DNA of 7,849 nt from Chloroflexota bacterium (GTDB taxonomy: Bacteria; Chloroflexota; Dehalococcoidia; UBA2247; RBG-13-53-26), in NCBI GenBank assembly GCA_003650185.1, contig QMOF01000104.1, positions 1-7,849 of the forward strand, given 5' to 3'. Position 1 is the first letter of the stretch. Each line of letters opens with the position of its first letter. This document shows, one piece after another, positions 1 through 5,923 of the stretch. Both the position numbers and the translations under genes were made by a program. The notes beneath the pieces were generated by a model. The model ran no database searches, had not been told where the DNA came from, and saw only the letters and a list, made by a program, of their open reading frames with translations.

Positions 1-232
1 AGGCGACGGGACAGGCCCGCCTTCGGGAAGTGGTCCCGGTACAGGTCGCGGTGGCGGTAGGGGCAGAGGCAGAGGGAGCCGCTTGGGTCGGATGGGTGGA
101 ACAAGGGCCGGAGCCGGCCCGTCTGGGGACTGTGTATGTCCCAGTTGCGGAGCAACGGTTGCCCATCAGGTGGGAGTACCCTGCTATAGCATCAACTGCC
201 CCAATTGCGGCACGGCGATGGTAAGACGATAG
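1..232 (+). CDS. Gly/Arg-rich protein with C-terminal zinc ribbon, 5'-truncated
   Basis: The frame is open from the window edge to TAG at 230-232, giving 76 visible residues. It begins GDGTGPPSGSGPGTGRGGG and continues into an Arg/Gly-rich stretch. This resembles the N-terminus of small anaerobe proteins that start MP-x-GDGTGP (DUF5320-like or NifX-associated), so probably only a few N-terminal codons are missing. The C-terminal half has CVCPSCG, then a lone Cys in VPCYS, then CPNCG, which is a rubredoxin/zinc-ribbon-like arrangement that could bind Zn or Fe. The stop lies one base before the ATG of the first ferredoxin-ATPase, so the two are probably translationally coupled. In anaerobe genomes such proteins often sit beside NifX-type and MinD-type genes, as here. 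Family placement is from memory of the motif pattern; the biochemical role is unknown. Confidence 0.75.
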   Translation, partial: GDGTGPPSGSGPGTGRGGGRGRGRGSRLGRMGGTRAGAGPSGDCVCPSCGATVAHQVGVPCYSINCPNCGTAMVRR

Positions 233-233
233 G

Positions 234-1091
234 ATGATCCTCTCGGTTGCCAGCGGCAAAGGAGGTACGGGTAAGACGCTCGTGTCTACGAGCCTGGCGC
301 TCGCGCTCCGAGAGCGGAGCGAGGTGCAGTTGCTCGATTGCGACGTCGAGGAACCAAATGCCCATATTCTTCTGAGGCCCACCATCACTGAAAAGCAACC
401 GGTGCTCATACCCGTGCCGAGTGTCGACGAGAGCAAGTGCACGCATTGCGGCAAGTGCGCTGAGGTGTGCGCTTACAATGCTTTGGCTGTTCTCCAGCAC
501 CGTGTGCTAGTCTTCGCCGAGCTGTGCCACGGCTGCGGCGCCTGCTCCTACCTGTGTCCTGAGGATGCCATCGCCGAGGAAGGGCGAGAGGTAGGGGTGG
601 TAGAGCTTGGTGAGGCAGCGGGCATGGAGTTCGTCGGCGGACGACTGAACGTTGGCGAGGCCTTGGCACCGCCTGTGATACGGAAGGTCAAAGAGCACAT
701 CAAGCCAGATAAGACGGTCATTGTCGATGTGTCCCCGGGCACTTCTTGCCCGGTGGTGGAAGCAGTGAGAGAAGCTGATTTCTGCCTTCTGGTCACTGAA
801 CCAACCCCCTTCGGACTGAATGACCTGGCACTGGCAGCAGACATGATCAAGGAGTTGGGCATACCGCGCGGCGTTGTACTCAACCGTGCTGGACAGGGTG
901 ACAGCGAGACCGAGGCGTATTGCAGGCAGGAAGGAATCCCCATACTGTTGCGCATCCCACTCGATAGAGAAATCGCCCGCCTCTATTCGCGGGGTACCAG
1001 CCTGGTAGAGGGTATGCCGGAGTGGCGGGTGGCTTTCCTCGGGCTGATGGACGATGTAGAGCAACTGGCCAAGCGGGTGGCGAAACGATGA
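234..1091 (+). CDS. MinD-superfamily ATPase with inserted 2x[4Fe-4S] ferredoxin domain (COG1149), copy 1
   Basis: A 285-residue cytoplasmic P-loop ATPase. A deviant Walker A motif, GKGGTGKT, is at residues 8-15, with the MinD/Mrp-type second lysine. LLDCDVEEPNAH follows near residue 33. A ferredoxin domain is inserted after about residue 65, with cysteines 69, 72, 75, 79 and 98, 101, 104, 108 forming two CX2CX2CX3C motifs for two [4Fe-4S] clusters. The Walker B/switch region is VIVDVSPGTSCPVV near residues 162-174. The length is normal for COG1149. These proteins usually occur as tandem pairs; in Desulfovibrio such a pair (DVU2103/DVU2104) belongs to the ORP gene group. The likely role is ATP-driven handling or insertion of metal-sulfur clusters. 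The start is ATG 1 bp after the upstream stop with only a weak ribosome site, which suggests coupling. The stop overlaps the next start (ATGA). Confidence 0.93.
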   Translation: MILSVASGKGGTGKTLVSTSLALALRERSEVQLLDCDVEEPNAHILLRPTITEKQPVLIPVPSVDESKCTHCGKCAEVCAYNALAVLQHRVLVFAELCHGCGACSYLCPEDAIAEEGREVGVVELGEAAGMEFVGGRLNVGEALAPPVIRKVKEHIKPDKTVIVDVSPGTSCPVVEAVREADFCLLVTEPTPFGLNDLALAADMIKELGIPRGVVLNRAGQGDSETEAYCRQEGIPILLRIPLDREIARLYSRGTSLVEGMPEWRVAFLGLMDDVEQLAKRVAKR

Positions 1092-1942
1092 AGGAGCTGG
1101 TGGTACTCAGCGGCAAAGGTGGCACGGGAAAGACTACGGTGGTAGCTTCCTTTGCTGCACTGGCCCAGGACAAGGTTATGGTCGACTGCGATGTCGATGC
1201 AGCCGACCTGCATCTGCTTCTCCAACCAACCAACAGTAAGGCCAATGAGTTCTGGAGTGGGCAGACTGCCTGTATCGACGAGCAGAAATGCAGCCAGTGC
1301 GGTCTTTGCCAAGATGTGTGCCGGTTTGGGGCCATCACCGACCTGAGGGTTGACCCGACCTCCTGCGAGGGATGCGGTTTCTGTTTCCATGTCTGCCCGG
1401 AGGCGGCCATCACCATGCGACCGAACCTCTCTGGGAAGTGGTTCATCTCGGATACCAGGTACGGGCCTCTGGTTCACGCCAGGCTAGGGGTGGCCCAGGA
1501 AAACTCGGGCAAACTGGTGACCTTGGTCAGGCAGGAAGCCAAGAAGATTGCCGAGGCGCAGCGATTTGATCTTACGCTAAGTGATGGGCCTCCCGGCATC
1601 GGCTGCCCGGTGATCGCCTCCCTCTCCGGCGCCAGCCTGGCCTTGATCGTGACGGAGCCCAGCCTGTCGGGCATTCACGACATGGACCGCGTTGTCGCCG
1701 TGTGCCGTCATTTCCGTGTGCCGGCCGTCGTGTGCATAAACAAGTACGACATCAACGAAGAGAACAGTCTTGCCATAGAGGAGCATAGCCGACAGCAAGG
1801 CGCAGAGGTTGTGGCCAGGATTGCCTTTGACAACGTAGTCACCGAGGCACTGTCGCATGGCGTGCCGCTGGTCGAGTACAGCACAAACGGCGTATCCCGC
1901 CAGATTCAAGACCTATGGCAAACGATTTCCTCGAGGTGGTGA
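1088..1942 (+). CDS. MinD-superfamily ATPase with inserted 2x[4Fe-4S] ferredoxin domain (COG1149), copy 2
   Basis: A 284-residue paralogue of the preceding gene. Walker A is GKGGTGKT at residues 9-16, followed by MVDCDVDAADLH. The inserted ferredoxin has cysteines 68, 71, 74, 78 and 93, 96, 99, 103. The second ATPase signature reads LSDGPPGIGCPVIAS, which is closer to the family consensus than in copy 1. The ATG at 1088 is preferred over the in-frame ATG at 1022 because the protein then starts MKELVVLSGKGG like its family. It also gives the ATGA overlap typical of coupled genes, while the upstream choice would add 22 residues lying over copy 1. The two proteins align throughout but differ clearly, so a heterodimer is plausible (inference). 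A strong AAGGAGG just after the stop serves the next gene. Confidence 0.94.
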   Translation: MKELVVLSGKGGTGKTTVVASFAALAQDKVMVDCDVDAADLHLLLQPTNSKANEFWSGQTACIDEQKCSQCGLCQDVCRFGAITDLRVDPTSCEGCGFCFHVCPEAAITMRPNLSGKWFISDTRYGPLVHARLGVAQENSGKLVTLVRQEAKKIAEAQRFDLTLSDGPPGIGCPVIASLSGASLALIVTEPSLSGIHDMDRVVAVCRHFRVPAVVCINKYDINEENSLAIEEHSRQQGAEVVARIAFDNVVTEALSHGVPLVEYSTNGVSRQIQDLWQTISSRW

Positions 1943-1957
1943 AAGGAGGGGACAAGT

Positions 1958-2140
1958 ATGCCGATATACGAGTACGAGTGTACTGTGTGCGGCGCCAGGT
2001 TCGAGTTGCGTCGCAATGTAGGGCAGAGTGATAGCGAGGTCAAATGCCCGAAATGCGGGGCGGACAACACGCGCAGGCTTCTCTCCCTTTTCGCCGCTCC
2101 TGCCTCAGGCGAGACCTGCGCTAGCAGCGGCTCTACCTGA
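1958..2140 (+). CDS. FmdB-family zinc-ribbon protein, copy 1
   Basis: A 60-residue protein starting MPIYEYECTVCG, the hallmark of FmdB/CxxC_CxxC_SSSS putative regulatory proteins. Cysteine pairs C8/C11 and C30/C33 (CPKCG) make a single zinc ribbon. The basic RRLLSLF segment and short Ser/Ala-rich tail are also normal for the family. A perfect AAGGAGG lies 9-15 bases upstream of the ATG, making this one of the best ribosome sites in the operon. The family was named from a formamidase operon and proposed to be regulatory, but no general function is established. Here it is embedded in an iron-sulfur ATPase operon, so a metal-binding or small partner role is possible (inference). Confidence 0.9.
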   Translation: MPIYEYECTVCGARFELRRNVGQSDSEVKCPKCGADNTRRLLSLFAAPASGETCASSGST

Positions 2141-2152
2141 GCGATATGATGT

Positions 2153-2171
2153 GTGAGGCAGTTCGCCTCAC
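2153..2171 (+). repeat. 7-bp perfect hairpin between the two fmdB-like genes
   Basis: GTGAGGC (2153-2159) and GCCTCAC (2165-2171) are perfect inverted repeats around the 5-base loop AGTTC. No T-run follows on either strand, so it does not look like a complete intrinsic terminator. It sits in the largest gap (61 bp) of the first operon, 12 bases after one stop and about 30 before the next start. An mRNA-stability or partial-attenuation role is inference. Confidence 0.5.
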
Positions 2172-2201
2172 CCAAGACCTGTTCCGGAAGAGGAGGGGAC
2201 A

Positions 2202-2444
2202 ATGCCGGTCTATGATTTCAGGTGTCACCAGTGCGGCAAAGTATCGGAGGTATTCTTGCGCAGCCCCCAGTCCGAGACAGTGTGCTGTCCTTCCTGCGGG
2301 AGCGAGCGCACCGAGAAGCTCATCTCAGCGTCATACATGATAAAGACCGAGTCGTCCGTGCCGGGCGGCACCACCTGCTGCGGGAGGACGGAGCGCTGCG
2401 AGAAGCCACCCTGCTCCACCGAGGGCACCTGCCAAAGGGGATGA
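2202..2444 (+). CDS. FmdB-family zinc-ribbon protein, copy 2, with Cys-rich tail
   Basis: An 80-residue protein starting MPVYDFRCHQCGK, again FmdB-like. The ribbon cysteines are C8/C11 and a CCPSC segment (C28, C29, C32), followed by RTEKLISASYMIK. Unlike copy 1, the tail after residue 55 is rich in cysteine (C59, C60, C66, C71, C77), ending in EGTCQRG. Cys-rich tails occur in some FmdB proteins and could bind a second metal or be redox active (inference). AGGAGGGG lies just upstream of the ATG. The stop is followed 24 bases later by the NifX/ORP-like gene. The two zinc ribbons are diverged and are not a recent duplication. Confidence 0.87.
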   Translation: MPVYDFRCHQCGKVSEVFLRSPQSETVCCPSCGSERTEKLISASYMIKTESSVPGGTTCCGRTERCEKPPCSTEGTCQRG

Positions 2445-2468
2445 AAGTCACATCTGAGGAGGTCCAAG

Positions 2469-2807
2469 GTGAGGTATGCTATACCAGTAAATGATGGTAA
2501 GCTGGCGCAGCACTTCGGGCATTGCGAGTACTTTGCCCTCATAGACACAGATGAGGCTACGGGGACAATCGTACGGAAAGATCTGGTCAGATCGCCTGGG
2601 CATGAACCGGGACTTCTGCCAGTGTGGCTGGCGGAAGAAGGCGTCTCGGCTGTGATAGCCGGCGGGATGGGCAGCAGAGCGCAAGCATTGTTCAGGGAGA
2701 ACCGAATCAAGGTGCTCGTCGGTGCCATGGGGAACGACCCGGAGCAGCTTGTCCTGGACTATATGAGAGGCAAGCTGGTGACCGGGGACAACGTGTGCGA
2801 CCACTAG
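2469..2807 (+). CDS. NifX/NifB-family (dinitrogenase Fe-Mo cofactor biosynthesis fold) protein, ORP-like
   Basis: A 112-residue single-domain protein. It has the signature pattern of small NifX/VnfX/NifB C-terminal-like proteins: MRYAIPVNDGKLAQHFGHC with HFGHC at residues 15-19, then PGLLPVWLAEEGVSAVIAGG, MGSRA, and a C-terminal GDNVCDH. The start is GTG at 2469, with GAGGAGGT at a good distance upstream; no ATG fits. Members of this fold bind Fe-Mo precursors (NifX) or, in the Desulfovibrio orange protein ORP, a Mo-Cu-sulfur cluster. No nitrogenase gene is in the window, and two ferredoxin-ATPases and an Mrp flank this gene, so an ORP-like role fits better than nitrogen fixation (inference). 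C19 and the C-terminal CDH are plausible cluster-contact residues but this is not proven. Confidence 0.9.
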   Translation: MRYAIPVNDGKLAQHFGHCEYFALIDTDEATGTIVRKDLVRSPGHEPGLLPVWLAEEGVSAVIAGGMGSRAQALFRENRIKVLVGAMGNDPEQLVLDYMRGKLVTGDNVCDH

Positions 2808-2846
2808 AAGAAAGTAGATGCTGTCGAAAGTGGGGTAGGAATCGAA

Positions 2847-3857
2847 ATGGCAAGTGAGCAGGAAATAAGAGATGCGCTGAGCAGCGTGCTCGTCCCACAG
2901 GCGGCCCGTAGCGTGACCGACCTCAATCTGGTCCGAAGCATACAAGTAGGTGACGGCAAGGTCAAGGTGACGCTGGCTTCAACTGCACTGAGCGACGGGG
3001 CAAAGGAGTGGGTGGCTTCTCACGCCCGTAGTGCCATAGAAGGGATGCCGGGGGTGAAAGAGGCAAGTCTTGACTTCGTAGAGGCAGCGCCGCAGGAAAT
3101 CAACCGCATCCGGCATAGCGTGGCTGTGATGAGCGGTAAGGGCGGGGTTGGCAAGTCCCTGGTGACCGCCCTCCTGGCCATCGCCCTGAACCGACAGGGC
3201 CACAAGGTAGGTATACTGGACGCCGACATCACCGGCCCGAGCATCCCAAAGATGTTCGGCATCAACTCGCACCCGGGCGGTAGCCCCAGCGGCATACTGC
3301 CGGTGCAGTCAGAGTCCGGGGTGAGCGTCATGTCCATCAACCTGCTCCTTCCCGCCGAAGACGAGGCCGTCATCTGGCGCGGCCCTCTCATTGCCAAGGC
3401 CATCCAGCAGTTCTGGCAGGAAGTGCTGTGGGGCGAGCTCGACTGCCTCATGGTCGATCTGCCGCCAGGTACCGCCGACGCTCCGCTCACGGTGATGCAA
3501 TCCATCCCCCTCTCGGGTGTGGTCATCGCTCTCACACCCCAGGACCTCACAGCTATGGTGGTGCGAAAGGCAGTCAAGATGGCCAAGACGATGAACATCC
3601 CGGTCCTGGGCGTCGTAGAGAACATGAGCTATTTCGTCGTCCCGGAGACCGACAAGAGGATAGAGATATTCGGCAAGAGCAGAGGAGCGGAGATGGCGGA
3701 AGTCGCCGGGGCGCCGCTCTTGGGCCAGTTGCCGCTTGATCCCGAGCTGGCCAGGCTGTGCGACGAGGGGTGTATTGAACGCTATGCCTCCGAAGCCTTC
3801 GATGGTCTTGCCAGGAGCTTCGTCGATACCCTGATGAACGGCAAGGGACAGACATGA
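2847..3857 (+). CDS. Mrp/NBP35 (ApbC-like) P-loop ATPase, iron-sulfur carrier family
   Basis: A 336-residue cytoplasmic ATPase. Residues 1-80 resemble the FSCA/DUF59 domain that often precedes Mrp, but the usual conserved cysteine stretch is absent (it reads LASTALSDGA). The ATPase domain has Walker A SGKGGVGKS (residues 96-104), ILDADITGPSIPKMFG, and the switch motif MVDLPPGTADAPLT near residues 202-215. In the C-terminal region, where most Mrp proteins read MSYFxCPxC, this one has MSYFVVPETDKRIEIFG, so both cysteines of the cluster-bridging CXXC are missing. C305 and C309 (CDEGC) are its only nearby cysteine pair. The start ATG has TAGGA six bases upstream. The stop overlaps the next gene (ATGA). 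Mrp proteins hold and transfer [4Fe-4S] clusters; here the cluster role is uncertain and it may act mainly as the ATPase partner of the ORP-like protein. Confidence 0.92.
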   Translation: MASEQEIRDALSSVLVPQAARSVTDLNLVRSIQVGDGKVKVTLASTALSDGAKEWVASHARSAIEGMPGVKEASLDFVEAAPQEINRIRHSVAVMSGKGGVGKSLVTALLAIALNRQGHKVGILDADITGPSIPKMFGINSHPGGSPSGILPVQSESGVSVMSINLLLPAEDEAVIWRGPLIAKAIQQFWQEVLWGELDCLMVDLPPGTADAPLTVMQSIPLSGVVIALTPQDLTAMVVRKAVKMAKTMNIPVLGVVENMSYFVVPETDKRIEIFGKSRGAEMAEVAGAPLLGQLPLDPELARLCDEGCIERYASEAFDGLARSFVDTLMNGKGQT

Positions 3858-4312
3858 AAGGCAGCTATGTGCTTCTCATCGAGCTGCCCGAATCGCGCGT
3901 CATCCAGGTAGGCAGGCTGGGACTTCGCACCTTCCCCAGGGGTTTCTATGCTTACGTTGGGTCGGCCCTGAACCGTCTGGGTCCCAGGATAGCTCGTCAC
4001 CTCAGGGTACAGAAGAAGTGTCACTGGCATATTGACTACCTTCTGAAAGAGGCCTCTATTAGGCAGGTGGTTATTTGTGAGACAAGTGACAGGGTGGAGT
4101 GTCGCCTGGCCCAAACCCTGGCCAAAGAACTGCCATCTGTAGTTGGTTTCGGGTCCAGTGACTGTCGGTGCAGCAGTCACCTCTATTTCGCACCTGAGCC
4201 ACAGGAGCTGGAGCACTGTGTGCTAGAGGCCGCCACAACTCTGGCCAAGCCTTTTCGGCTTGAACGGCACCCATGCTTCAGCTATCCTGGTAGCCAAGTA
4301 GAAAGGGAATAG
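3854..4312 (+). CDS. DUF123 / Uri-superfamily GIY-YIG-like endonuclease (COG1833)
   Basis: A 152-residue protein that matches DUF123 along its length: KGSYVLLIEL at the N-terminus, VGRLGLRTFPRGFYAYVGSA (residues 19-38, the GIY-YIG-like core), RIARHLR (45-51), HWHIDYLL (57-64), VECRLAQ, and FGSSDCRCSSHL (99-110). DUF123 proteins are predicted nucleases related to GIY-YIG enzymes and are sometimes fused to endonuclease III; activity and substrate are largely uncharacterised. The ATG overlaps the Mrp stop and has AAGGGA five bases upstream, so it is translated with the operon. Its presence among iron-sulfur genes has no obvious functional explanation. Confidence 0.88.
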   Translation: MKGSYVLLIELPESRVIQVGRLGLRTFPRGFYAYVGSALNRLGPRIARHLRVQKKCHWHIDYLLKEASIRQVVICETSDRVECRLAQTLAKELPSVVGFGSSDCRCSSHLYFAPEPQELEHCVLEAATTLAKPFRLERHPCFSYPGSQVERE

Positions 4313-4314
4313 AC

Positions 4315-5247
4315 ATAGAACCGTTACCGGAACTGACAAGACCCTCGGCTGAACTTGGTCTGGTCTTCAATATCCAGAGATTTAGCATCCACGACGGTCC
4401 TGGGATCAGGACTACTGTTTTCCTGAAGGGATGTCCTCTGCGCTGTCGCTGGTGCTCCAACCCCGAATCGTGGTACCCGTACCCGGAAATAGCCACCAAC
4501 GACTTGAAGTGCGCTCGGTGCGGCAAGTGTCAGGAGGTGTGCCCACAAGGAGCCATTGTAGTCGACCAGAGTGGAAGGCGAATCGACCGCTCGAGGTGTG
4601 ACCAGTGCTTGAGGTGCGCCGATGTCTGCCCCACCGGGGGGATAGCCGTCAGCGGCAGGTACAGGACTGTCCAAGAGATAACCGAAGAGGTTGTCCGGGA
4701 TAGCCTTTTCTACCAGAACTCGGGCGGGGGGATGACCCTATCCGGAGGCGAGCCATTAGCGCAGTGGGAGTTCGCAGCCAGGCTGCTCCGCGAATGCAAG
4801 GACCGGGCGATACACACCGCTCTCGATACCTCCGGATACGCTCGCTGGGAGGCGCTGGAAAAGGTGCTGGAGCATGCTGATCTGGTCCTTTTTGACATCA
4901 AGCATATGGACACGGAGCAGCACCACTGGGGTACCGGGAAGGACAACAGTCTCATTCTAGAGAATGCCCGCAGAACAGCATCAAAGGTGAGGACATGGGT
5001 AAGAGTCCCACTGATCCCAGGCTACAATGCCTCCGACGAGAATCTGGAGCGGATGGCCAGATTCGCGCGAGACATTGGGGCGGAGAAGGTCTCCTTGCTG
5101 CCATACCACATATGGGGGAAGGCAAAATACGCCAGGCTGGGCAGAGAGTACACCATGGAAGACACCCCGCTTCCGTCTGACGAGTTCGTTGCTCACTGCC
5201 AGCAGGTGGTCGAAGGTGTCGGGGCGAAAGCGACTGTTGGCAGGTAG
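4315..5247 (+). CDS. Glycyl-radical-enzyme activating enzyme (radical SAM with ferredoxin insert); apparent ATA start
   Basis: A radical SAM activase of the PflA/COG1180 type, about 310 residues from the proposed start. It contains NIQRFSIHDGPGIRTT, then CPLRCRWC (C40, C44, C47), the CX3CX2C motif for the SAM-binding [4Fe-4S] cluster. A two-cluster ferredoxin insert follows, with C66, C69, C72, C76 and C95, C98, C101, C105. SGGEPL near residue 143 is the SAM-binding GGE motif, and LDTSGY and DIKHMD are conserved activase segments. The insert places it with the larger activases (BssD/HpdA/CutD type) rather than PflA itself. The frame has no ATG, GTG or TTG between the in-frame stop at 4291-4293 and the radical SAM motif. 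AAAGGGA (4302-4308) sits six bases before ATA at 4315, the best start by position; CTG at 4333 is an alternative. TTG at 4504 would delete the catalytic cysteines. No glycyl-radical enzyme partner is in the window. Confidence 0.88.
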   Translation: MEPLPELTRPSAELGLVFNIQRFSIHDGPGIRTTVFLKGCPLRCRWCSNPESWYPYPEIATNDLKCARCGKCQEVCPQGAIVVDQSGRRIDRSRCDQCLRCADVCPTGGIAVSGRYRTVQEITEEVVRDSLFYQNSGGGMTLSGGEPLAQWEFAARLLRECKDRAIHTALDTSGYARWEALEKVLEHADLVLFDIKHMDTEQHHWGTGKDNSLILENARRTASKVRTWVRVPLIPGYNASDENLERMARFARDIGAEKVSLLPYHIWGKAKYARLGREYTMEDTPLPSDEFVAHCQQVVEGVGAKATVGR

Positions 5248-5478
5248 AGCCCGTAGGGGAGCAACGTGGGTGCCACCGGACGCCAACCGCTGCGGACTCC
5301 TGGGAAAGGTCGCCATCGCCGACCCATGGAGCACCTGGTCAACCAGGGCCGTTGACCATATGCCCAAGCCCGGGAATCCCTGCGGGGTAGACCAATCCGC
5401 TGGGTTTGCCAGGGCAAGCACAAAGAGGTATCGAAATGAGACGTACAGGCTTGACGACGGACAGAACAGGGACTCCCG
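5248..5478. other. Intergenic region between convergent genes
   Basis: These 231 bases separate the activase stop from the minus-strand thioredoxin stop. I see no convincing gene: the small open frames are short, lack family motifs or lie antisense to the thioredoxin. The only clear structure is the inverted repeat at 5336-5358. A classic intrinsic terminator with a T-run is not visible for either gene. Confidence 0.6.
5336..5358. repeat. 8-bp perfect inverted repeat in convergent intergenic region
   Basis: TGGTCAAC (5336-5343) pairs perfectly with GTTGACCA (5351-5358) around a 7-base GC-rich loop. It lies about 90 bases past the activase stop and 120 bases past the thioredoxin stop. It could be a bidirectional termination hairpin without a U-tract or a protein-binding site; neither is shown by the sequence. 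Confidence 0.45.
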
Positions 5479-5796
5479 CTAAAGGATGTCCTCCACCTTC
5501 GGGCGCAGTACACTCTCAGGAACGGCACCGAGGCTCTGGTCCACAAGTTGGCCTTGTTTGAAAAACAGAAGTATGGGTATACTCATGACCTTGTACTGGC
5601 GGGCCATCTCCGGATTCTCGTCAACGTTCAGCTTACAGAACTTGACCTTACCCTTGTATTCCTCGGACAGCTTCTCTACTATTGGGGACACCATGCGGCA
5701 AGGGCCGCACCACGGAGCCCAGAAGTCCACCACTACAGGCAAGTCAGACTTCAGCACTTCCTGCTCAAATGTCCCATCGTTGACCTCTTCTACCAT
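5479..5796 (-). CDS. trxA: Thioredoxin
   Basis: A 105-residue classical thioredoxin. VVVDFWAPWCGPCRM carries the active site WCGPC at residues 29-33. KLNVDENPEMARQYKV and the cis-proline segment SIPILLFF (P74) follow, with the usual GQLVDQSLG turn near residue 83. It reduces protein disulfides in the cytoplasm using thioredoxin reductase, which is not in the window. The start is set at the ATG read from 5796 because a strong GGAGGAGAAGG lies just upstream on this strand and the protein then begins MVEEVNDGTF, like its family. An in-frame ATG 45 bases further upstream would add a Gly/Arg-rich stretch that is really the ribosome site. It is the only minus-strand gene here and has its own promoter. 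Confidence 0.96.
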   Translation of the reverse strand: MVEEVNDGTFEQEVLKSDLPVVVDFWAPWCGPCRMVSPIVEKLSEEYKGKVKFCKLNVDENPEMARQYKVMSIPILLFFKQGQLVDQSLGAVPESVLRPKVEDIL

Positions 5797-5824
5797 GCTG
5801 CCTTCTCCTCCGTCTCCTGCTCCT

Positions 5825-5887
5825 TCCCGCGGTCGCCTCACGACGGCGCGCCCTGCTCAGTTGCGGAACCTGGTTGCTACCGCGGGA
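5825..5887 (-). repeat. Inverted repeat in the thioredoxin leader
   Basis: TCCCGCGGT (5825-5833) and ACCGCGGGA (5879-5887) are perfect 9-bp inverted repeats about 45 bases apart, both within the predicted untranslated leader of the thioredoxin mRNA and upstream of its ribosome site. The octamer GGCGCGCC occurs at 5845-5852 inside the loop and again at 5910-5917 near the expected transcription start. A structured leader is possible; its effect is unknown. Confidence 0.4.
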
Positions 5888-5923
5888 GACAACCAAATAC
5901 GACTTTTGAGGCGCGCCGATAAG

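Noticed and set aside
507..1064. Long minus-strand open frame opposite the first ferredoxin-ATPase
   Set aside because: It has no recognisable motif and lies wholly antisense to a gene with clear Walker and ferredoxin motifs. Similar antisense frames at 880-1446, 2225-2728, 3020-3625 and 6755-7501 are explained the same way, by GC-rich codon bias.
1022..1087. Upstream ATG extension of the second ferredoxin-ATPase
   Set aside because: The extra 22 residues lie over the first gene, and the family N-terminus begins just before the Walker A motif, at the ATG of 1088.
2469..2807. Evidence for a nitrogen-fixation locus from the NifX-like gene
   Set aside because: No nifH, nifD, nifK, nifE or nifN is present, and the neighbours match ORP-type clusters better. 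A nif assignment is not supported by this window.
4504..5247. TTG at 4504 as the activase start
   Set aside because: This would remove the radical SAM cysteines at 4432-4455, which are in the same open frame without any stop. The gene must start upstream.
5436..5561. Possible 41-codon plus-strand gene starting at ATG 5436
   Set aside because: Most of it lies antisense to the thioredoxin gene and it has no motif, so it is treated as chance.
5797..5841. N-terminal extension of the thioredoxin
   Set aside because: The 15 added residues are encoded by the purine-rich ribosome site and do not resemble a signal peptide. The inner ATG fits the family length.
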